Shown piece after piece: positions 6,608 to 10,954 of a stretch of 10,954 nucleotides of DNA. Position 1 is the stretch's first letter. The number at the start of each line of letters is the position of its first letter. Below the pieces are notes generated by a model that was not told the DNA's origin, did not search any database, and saw only the letters and a list, made by a program, of their open reading frames with translations. The stretch comes from an uncultured Clostridia bacterium (GTDB lineage: Bacteria > Bacillota_A > Clostridia > Oscillospirales > Oscillospiraceae), in assembly GCA_949289625.1 (NCBI GenBank), contig CASEPH010000415.1, positions 1 to 10,954 of the forward strand, given 5' to 3'. Made by a program: the position numbers and the translations under genes.

Positions 6608-7882
6608 ATGCAATATGTATTGATTCCCTTCGCCTGGCTGCTGCGAACCCTTTATCAGGTGTTCGGCAACTACGGCGTCGCATTGATCCTGTTCTCCCTC
6701 ATTATTAAGCTTGTGCTGCTTCCCTTCAACGCCAAGAGCAAAAAAAGCATGATGAAGACCGCGCGTCTTGGCCCCAAGCTCAAGGAGCTGGAAAAAAAGT
6801 ACGGTGACGACAAGCTGAAATACCAGCAGGAGGTTTCCGCCCTGTATAAGCGGGAGAACGCCAGCCCCACTGGAGGCTGCTTGTGGTCTTTGCTTCCTCT
6901 GATTCTGCTGATGGCCCTGTATTATGTCGTCCGTCAGCCCATGACCTATTTGATGCAGCTCTCTGCCGATCAGATCACCCAGATCTCTGATCTGCTGACC
7001 AGCATGGGCATCGATCTTTCTGCCAGCAACTCCGCATACCATGAAATCACCATTGCCCAGCATATTTTCCAGAACATCGACGCCATTAAAACCATTGTTC
7101 CGGATATTGCTGACCGGGCCATTGATTTCACGTTCCTGGGTGTGGATCTGAGTCAGATTCCCTCCTGGCGTTGGATGTTCGACGGTCCCTATACGCTCAT
7201 TGGCTTTGGGCTGTTTATCATCCCGGTAATTTCCGCCCTGTTCAACTTCCTCTCCATGCTGATCTCCCAGAAGCTCAACGGCTCTGTGGCCACCAATGAC
7301 AAGGGAGAGAAGGATCAGGACGCTGCTGCCGCTGCCGCCAAGAGCATGAAGACCATGATGTTCATCATGCCCATCTTTTCTCTGTGGATCGGCTTCTCCA
7401 TGCCGGCATCTATGTGTATCTACTGGATTGCCCAGGCTGTGTTCAACACCTTGTTGGACGGTATTTTGACCATCCACTATAAAAAAATCTATGACGCGGA
7501 AGACGAGATCAAACGGCAAAAAGCAGCGGAGGAAGCCGCCATCGAGGCGGAGAAGGAGGCCCGTCGGGCTGAACGCCGTGCCGCGATGCCGGAAGGCGCC
7601 AATCCCAACACCAGCCGCCGGAAGATCAAGAAGCAGCTCAAGGCTGCCGAGCCGGAGATCACCGTCAAGGGTAAACTGACCGAGGCGGAGCGTGAGGCTT
7701 TGCGGCAGCAGCGCTTGGAAAAAGAGCGGAGCAAGGGCGGCATGTCCGGAGATCCTAACCGTCCCTACAGCCGTGGCCGCGCCTATGATCCTAACCGCTA
7801 TAGCACTGTCGTGGAAGAGGGTTCCACAGAATCCTCCGATGCTCCCGAGAATGCATCCTCTGATCTTACCGATTCCGAATGA
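6608..7882 (+). CDS. yidC: Membrane protein insertase YidC/Oxa1
   Basis: This is a 424-residue insertase that helps membrane proteins fold into the lipid bilayer, alone or with SecYEG. Hydrophobic spans lie near 20-40, 91-108, 191-220 (two adjacent) and 248-287. The charged cytoplasmic segment between the first two (41-85) is the family's hairpin region. There is no large periplasmic domain, as in Gram-positive YidC/SpoIIIJ, and no lipobox or cleavable signal is obvious. Residue 34, in LIIKLVLLPF, is lysine where SpoIIIJ-type insertases have the groove arginine. The segment between the second and third spans (about 109-185) is long and hydrophilic. A charged tail from about 295 includes an Ala/Glu/Arg-rich likely helix and a basic stretch, possibly contacting ribosomes. 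GGAGGT lies 5 bases before the ATG. Confidence 0.95.
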   Translation: MQYVLIPFAWLLRTLYQVFGNYGVALILFSLIIKLVLLPFNAKSKKSMMKTARLGPKLKELEKKYGDDKLKYQQEVSALYKRENASPTGGCLWSLLPLILLMALYYVVRQPMTYLMQLSADQITQISDLLTSMGIDLSASNSAYHEITIAQHIFQNIDAIKTIVPDIADRAIDFTFLGVDLSQIPSWRWMFDGPYTLIGFGLFIIPVISALFNFLSMLISQKLNGSVATNDKGEKDQDAAAAAAKSMKTMMFIMPIFSLWIGFSMPASMCIYWIAQAVFNTLLDGILTIHYKKIYDAEDEIKRQKAAEEAAIEAEKEARRAERRAAMPEGANPNTSRRKIKKQLKAAEPEITVKGKLTEAEREALRQQRLEKERSKGGMSGDPNRPYSRGRAYDPNRYSTVVEEGSTESSDAPENASSDLTDSE

Positions 7883-7902
7883 CCCAGGATCTCCCTGGGG
7901 TC
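7881..7902 (+). other. Hairpin between yidC and jag
   Basis: GACCCAGG (7881-7888) pairs with CCTGGGGTC (7894-7902), with one bulged G, right at the yidC stop codon. No T run follows, so it is not a typical terminator. It may stabilise the upstream message or adjust jag expression. Confidence 0.4.
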
Positions 7903-7924
7903 AAACATAAAGGAGCGCATATCT

Positions 7925-8755
7925 ATGTTCAAATCAATCGAAGCCACCGGCAAGACCATTGATCTTGCCATTCAGGCCGGTCTGGAACAGCTTCAGTTGG
8001 ACCGGGACAGCGTTTCCGTAGAAGTCCTGGCCCAGCCCCGCTCCGGCTTTTTTGGCATCGGCGCCTCTCCCGCCAAAGTATCTCTGACCTATGAGGTTCC
8101 CGATCCCGTTCCGGAGAAAAAACCGGAACCTCAAAAGCCCCAGCCTAAGGTGAAAGCCCCTGCAAAGCCCAAGCCGGCAAAAGCAGAGCCCAAGGCAGAG
8201 ACAAAAGCAGAGCCCAAAGCAAAGCCGGAACCCAAAGCAAAGCCCGAGTCTAAGCCCGCTCCTGTTCCCGCAGAAGCAGGCACCCTGGAAGCCAAAATCG
8301 AAACCTTCATGCAAGGGTTGCTACAGCACATGGGTTCCGACGCCGTTCCTTCTGCCACGAAGGTCTCGGAGGACACCTATGCCGTGGAACTGGTGGGCAA
8401 CAGCCTGGGTATGCTCATCGGCCGCCGTGGTGAGACACTGGACGCCATTCAGCATATCACTAATTATGCCGTCAATCACGGTCAGAACAAGCGTGTCCGC
8501 ATCAATGTGGATGCGGAGAATTATCGCAAGAAGCGGGAGGAGTCCCTGGTCCGGCTGGCAGAGAAAGTGGCCGGCAAGGTTGTCAAGACCCGCCGCAACA
8601 TCACCCTGGAGCCTATGAACGCCTACGAGCGGCATGTGATCCACGCAGCCCTGCAGGATTACCCGGACGTCACCACCTACTCCACTGGAACGGAACCCGG
8701 CCGCCGTATTGTGGTAGCCTACAGCCGTTACCGCAGCGTTCCCACCGAGGAATAA
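7925..8755 (+). CDS. jag: RNA-binding protein Jag/KhpB
   Basis: This is a 276-residue cytoplasmic RNA-binding protein. The Jag_N domain occupies about 1-57 (MFKSIEATGKTIDLAIQAGL, then GFFGIG). A low-complexity linker (about 58-118) is rich in Lys, Pro, Glu and Ala. A KH domain follows (about 121-200) with the GRRG loop at 166-169, and an R3H domain (about 205-272) with Arg236 and His240 in the RxxxH motif of NAYERHVIH. In streptococci and relatives the orthologue works with KhpA to bind many RNAs and influences cell division and elongation. AAAGGAG lies 9 bases before the ATG. It is the last gene of the rpmH operon, followed at once by a terminator. The expected next neighbours mnmE and mnmG are not present. 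Confidence 0.96.
   Translation: MFKSIEATGKTIDLAIQAGLEQLQLDRDSVSVEVLAQPRSGFFGIGASPAKVSLTYEVPDPVPEKKPEPQKPQPKVKAPAKPKPAKAEPKAETKAEPKAKPEPKAKPESKPAPVPAEAGTLEAKIETFMQGLLQHMGSDAVPSATKVSEDTYAVELVGNSLGMLIGRRGETLDAIQHITNYAVNHGQNKRVRINVDAENYRKKREESLVRLAEKVAGKVVKTRRNITLEPMNAYERHVIHAALQDYPDVTTYSTGTEPGRRIVVAYSRYRSVPTEE
8143..8270 (+). repeat. Imperfect short repeats encoding the Lys/Pro/Glu/Ala linker of Jag
   Basis: Units such as GCAGAGCCCAARGC and AARCCGGAACC recur in the linker-coding region and encode iterations of KAEPKA and KPEPKA. This is an intra-gene low-complexity tract that can change length by slippage. It is not a separate element. Confidence 0.6.
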
Positions 8756-8761
8756 GCCATC

Positions 8762-8794
8762 ATGTCCCTGCCGAATTTGGCAGGGACATTTTTT
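8762..8794 (+). terminator. Rho-independent terminator of the rpmH-jag operon
   Basis: An 11-bp stem pairs 8762-8772 (ATGTCCCTGCC) with 8779-8789 around a GAATTT loop and runs straight into six Ts (8789-8794). It lies a few bases after the jag stop. This is a textbook intrinsic terminator. Confidence 0.95.
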
Positions 8795-8822
8795 CTCTGG
8801 TCACAGCGGGGACACATGCCGC

Positions 8823-8831
8823 TGTTATCAT
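8823..8831 (+). promoter_or_regulatory. Possible extended -10 promoter for the DUF4129-like gene
   Basis: TGTTATCAT is a TGn plus TATCAT extended -10, about 30 bases before the start codon at 8862, in the gap after the operon terminator. No good -35 is visible. A 6-bp hairpin (CAGCGG at 8804-8809 with CCGCTG at 8819-8824) overlaps it and may be incidental. Confidence 0.4.
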
Positions 8832-8861
8832 AAAGGCATCCCAGAAAAGGAGATGCCGTCC

Positions 8862-10079
8862 ATGCGTATTTGGAACCGTTTCCGCACCGTTTTGCTCTGC
8901 AGTCTTGGGGCCCTGGGAACCGGTCTGATCCTGACCTGGCTCTGGAACCTGGGCGCATGGTCCTTCCTGTACTTTGGCTGTTCCGGGCTGCTGGGCAGCA
9001 TCCTTGGCCTTTTTGCGCTGTCCCCCAGAAAATTCTATATCGCCTTTGCCGCTGCGCTCCTGGCTGCCGCTGGAATGGGACTGGGCCTACTCGGCACCAT
9101 CTCCGGCCTGCTAACAATGGCGGCAGTGTGCGCCCTTGCCTTTGCCGCAGCCGCCAAATGCGGCCACGGCTTCTATGGTCCCCTGGGAATCTGGAGCACA
9201 CTTCTGCTCCTGACCGGAGCTCTGTTTCAGCGTAGCGGATGGGGATGCTTCTGTGCTGCCATAGCGTTGCTGCTTTGTCTCGACGGTTTTCGGGACCGTT
9301 CCCTCCGTCAAAGCATTCACATGGAAAAGGACAGCCATATTTCGAGTTTTCCTGCCGGACTGACCAGTCACAGCTTTTTCCTGTATGGCAGCTTCGCACT
9401 GCTGGCTGTCGCTGCCGCATTGGGCCTTTGGGGCTTGGCCCGTGCGCTATCCGGTACGGTAAAGCTGCTTTTCCACTGGCTGCTCACCGGAACCGGTGCC
9501 CTGGGATATGGTCTGGCACTGCTGCTCAAGCGACTGATGGACTGGATCCTTTATCTGCTGAACCTGATCCCCACGCCCGCAGGTCACACCCCCGACAAAG
9601 GCAGCGATTTCAAGCTGGACCTTGCGCCTTATGACGGCGGCAGCAAGATCTCTACCCTCATTCTGATCCTTCTGGTGGCCGCAGGCATCATCGGTTTGGC
9701 CTGCGTTCTGGGCATCGCATTGAAACGGTCTCTGGGCCGTACTCGCTCCGAAAAGATGGAACAGCCTGACTATGTGGACAAAATCGAGCGGCTCCGCCAT
9801 CCCGGATTCCACCTTTTCCGTGGCCGGGGCCGGAAACAGAAACTCTCCGACTTTTCCTCCAATGCTATGAAGATTCGCTTTTTGTTTCAGCAGCTGCTGA
9901 AGGCACGCAGCCATCAGGATTCCTCCGCTTTTTCCAAGACCCCCAACGAGCTGCGGCAATCCCAGGCCTCCGGGGAGCAAACCCTCATTGACGCTTACAA
10001 CCGGGTGCGCTACGGGCAAGGCGACGCCACTGCCGAAGAAGTGGCGTCTGCCGCCCAATGGCTCAGGAAAATACAATAG
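8862..10079 (+). CDS. Multi-pass membrane protein with DUF4129-like C-terminus
   Basis: This 405-residue protein is mostly hydrophobic. Likely membrane spans lie near 9-28, 32-52, 57-78, 80-98, 108-122, 127-140, 161-182, 187-213 and 243-267. The last 130 residues are cytoplasm-like and charged, and residues 340-403 resemble DUF4129: basic FLFQQLLKARS, then TPNELRQSQ, LIDAYNRVRYG and ATAEEVASAAQWL. In many bacteria DUF4129 proteins accompany transglutaminase-like and MoxR/DUF58 genes, none of which is seen here. The start is placed at 8862, not 8853, because AAAAGGAG (8845-8852) touches the earlier ATG and is 9 bases from the later one. It appears to be a single-gene unit between two terminators. 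The exact function is unknown. Confidence 0.75.
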   Translation: MRIWNRFRTVLLCSLGALGTGLILTWLWNLGAWSFLYFGCSGLLGSILGLFALSPRKFYIAFAAALLAAAGMGLGLLGTISGLLTMAAVCALAFAAAAKCGHGFYGPLGIWSTLLLLTGALFQRSGWGCFCAAIALLLCLDGFRDRSLRQSIHMEKDSHISSFPAGLTSHSFFLYGSFALLAVAAALGLWGLARALSGTVKLLFHWLLTGTGALGYGLALLLKRLMDWILYLLNLIPTPAGHTPDKGSDFKLDLAPYDGGSKISTLILILLVAAGIIGLACVLGIALKRSLGRTRSEKMEQPDYVDKIERLRHPGFHLFRGRGRKQKLSDFSSNAMKIRFLFQQLLKARSHQDSSAFSKTPNELRQSQASGEQTLIDAYNRVRYGQGDATAEEVASAAQWLRKIQ

Positions 10080-10099
10080 CAATCCTCTTTCCATAACCA

Positions 10100-10171
10100 G
10101 GACGTTTGCCAAAAACGTCCACGCAGGGAAGGCCGGCCAATCCCACGGGACTGGCCGGCCTTCCCTGTATT
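10100..10171. terminator. Convergent double hairpin, likely bidirectional terminator
   Basis: Two hairpins lie in tandem between convergent genes. The first is GGACGTTT/AAACGTCC (10100-10120). The second is a perfect 16-bp stem (CAGGGAAGGCCGGCCA at 10124-10139 with 10152-10167), followed on the plus strand by TATTTTA. On the minus strand the big stem is followed by a tract with five Ts from the first hairpin. Either gene could end here. Confidence 0.8.
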
Positions 10172-10810
10172 TTATGACGGAATCTGGATCACCACATCGT
10201 TTACCGTTACGCTCTGAACCTCGTCCAAATCCAGGAAGGTTCCCAGCACATCATAGAGGGATATTCGGGCCCAGACATGTACATTTCCTGAATTTTCATC
10301 CCACTCAGAGCTGCAATTCACCTCCAGTTCCTGGCTGCTGCCGTCCCGGTATTGGATCGAAACACAGACATAGTCATTGATACTTTTTCTGTTTTCCAAA
10401 AAGGCCACAGGATCCCGCTCCAACGCTTCCAGTTCCTCTTCGGTGAGAATGCCAGAGGCAATACGATAAAACTCCTCCAGCGCTTTCCCCTCCGGCGGCG
10501 TATCCATGGTGTCAAACAGCTCGGGAACGTCCATGGTAATCGACAAGGGTGACAGGGTCAAGGTTCCAATTTCAGCGCCGTCCCGTTCCATGGTCTGTGT
10601 AACGATACTCGACAGGTCATAACTGGGCGTCCAGGTCACATAAAACGGTCCCGGGATTATGGTTTCCCCATCCACATCTCCCAGCGTCACCTTTTCAAAC
10701 CATACGGTGTAGGAATCCACCTGTCCCTCCACATTGGTCATCAGCAGATAATACGCGGTACGGTTTGCCACATCCACCCGTTTGGGAAGGAAGCTTCCGC
10801 CCACCATCAT
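10172..10810 (-). CDS. Protein of unknown function, beta-rich, possibly N-terminally truncated
   Basis: I do not recognise this gene with confidence. The 212-residue product is acidic, with no signal peptide or membrane span. Its strand-rich pattern, for example AYYLLMTNVEGQVDSYTVWFEKV, then GTLTLSPLSITMDV, and the closing VQSVTVNDVVIQI, resembles the extracytoplasmic Ig-like C-terminal part of DUF4179/DUF5643-type anti-sigma-like proteins, but this is a weak impression. AGGAG on the minus strand (10811-10815) directly touches the ATG at 10810, so translation may begin at the third codon (GTG, 10804), which has normal spacing. The frame stays open for 21 codons upstream, to a TGA at 10874-10876, with no start codon. 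The N-terminal anchor expected of such proteins is missing, so a truncated or decaying gene is possible. Confidence 0.55.
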   Translation of the reverse strand: MMVGGSFLPKRVDVANRTAYYLLMTNVEGQVDSYTVWFEKVTLGDVDGETIIPGPFYVTWTPSYDLSSIVTQTMERDGAEIGTLTLSPLSITMDVPELFDTMDTPPEGKALEEFYRIASGILTEEELEALERDPVAFLENRKSINDYVCVSIQYRDGSSQELEVNCSSEWDENSGNVHVWARISLYDVLGTFLDLDEVQSVTVNDVVIQIPS

Positions 10811-10919
10811 CTCCTGGGAGTTACTGTATAAAGGGTGGTTTACGCTACCTACTACATTACATCGGCTGACGGTTCATTTGTGGCAAAAGTGATAACCAGC
10901 AGAGGGAAAGGAGTCATAT
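10811..10919. other. Intergenic gap between divergent genes
   Basis: This 109-base region separates the minus-strand unknown gene from a possible plus-strand start at 10920. It is less GC-rich than its surroundings and contains no convincing -35/-10 pair in either direction. AAAGGAG at 10907-10913 is the only clear signal. Confidence 0.5.
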
Positions 10920-10954
10920 ATGCAACGGGGCATGGCGCTACGGGAAGCGCCATG
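10920..10954 (+). CDS. Possible start of a gene running off the right edge
   Basis: An ATG at 10920 lies 6 bases after AAAGGAG (10907-10913), and the frame reads MQRGMALREAP to the window end. Only eleven full codons are visible, so the product cannot be named. Codons 4-12 overlap a perfect inverted repeat (CATGGCGCT at 10931-10939 with AGCGCCATG at 10946-10954), so this could instead be the left part of a longer structural element or terminator. Confidence 0.35.
   Translation, partial: MQRGMALREAP
10931..10954. repeat. Perfect inverted repeat at the right edge
   Basis: A 9-bp stem CATGGCGCT/AGCGCCATG surrounds an ACGGGA loop. The left arm is preceded by GGGG, so the stem may continue beyond the window if CCCC follows. 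Confidence 0.6.

Noticed and set aside
6572..7519. 315-residue minus-strand open frame inside yidC
   Set aside because: It is antisense to the core of YidC; its His/Gly/Gln-rich composition is what reversed hydrophobic coding sequence produces.
8143..8270. Short repeats in jag as a possible CRISPR-like or mobile repeat
   Set aside because: The units are in frame, variable, have no spacers and encode the expected low-complexity linker of Jag.
9447..10112. 221-residue minus-strand open frame opposite the DUF4129-like gene
   Set aside because: It overlaps a gene with good ribosome binding site and membrane-span pattern and crosses the convergent hairpins; no family signal.

Overview
The window looks like chromosomal DNA of a moderately GC-rich low-GC-phylum bacterium (Firmicutes/Bacillota, class Clostridia, most likely an Oscillospiraceae-type gut anaerobe). 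This placement is inferred from strong AGGAGG-type ribosome binding sites, sigma-A-type promoters, the rpmH-rnpA-yidD-yidC-jag cluster, a YidC without the large Gram-negative periplasmic domain, and several secreted lipoproteins. No rRNA, tRNA, CRISPR array, transposase or phage gene was seen, and coding density is high, with no gene-free gap over about 180 bases.

Layout. (1) Positions 1-2814 hold a polar amino-acid ABC importer in operon form: the 3' end of a substrate-binding protein, an attenuator-like hairpin, a permease, an ATPase, and then a DapF-fold, PLP-independent amino-acid racemase/epimerase-like protein whose start overlaps the ATPase stop. (2) Positions 2850-3540 hold a stand-alone secreted cyclophilin lipoprotein with a perfect-consensus promoter and a strong terminator. 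(3) A small HD-domain protein resembling single-domain ppGpp hydrolases runs on the minus strand (3547-3984). Divergent from it is a two-gene unit: a LURP-one/YxjI-like protein and a ComEC-like metallo-beta-lactamase-fold lipoprotein carrying a C-terminal Ada-like Cys motif. (4) Positions 5650-8794 are the conserved rpmH (L34), rnpA, yidD, yidC, jag/khpB operon, with a good promoter in front and a strong terminator behind. This is the ribosome / RNase P / membrane-insertion cluster that usually lies beside the replication origin. (5) Positions 8862-10079 encode a multi-pass membrane protein with a DUF4129-like C-terminus. It ends at a convergent double hairpin, opposite a minus-strand protein of unknown function (10172-10810) that may lack its N-terminus. 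A possible new plus-strand gene begins at 10920 and runs off the edge.

Most of the window is ordinary housekeeping and transport. The points most worth a second look are the importer-linked DapF-like enzyme without the diaminopimelate-recognition signature, the absence of dnaA/dnaN and mnmE/mnmG on either side of the rpmH-jag cluster, the LURP-one/MBL-lipoprotein pair, and the possibly decayed minus-strand gene near the right end.
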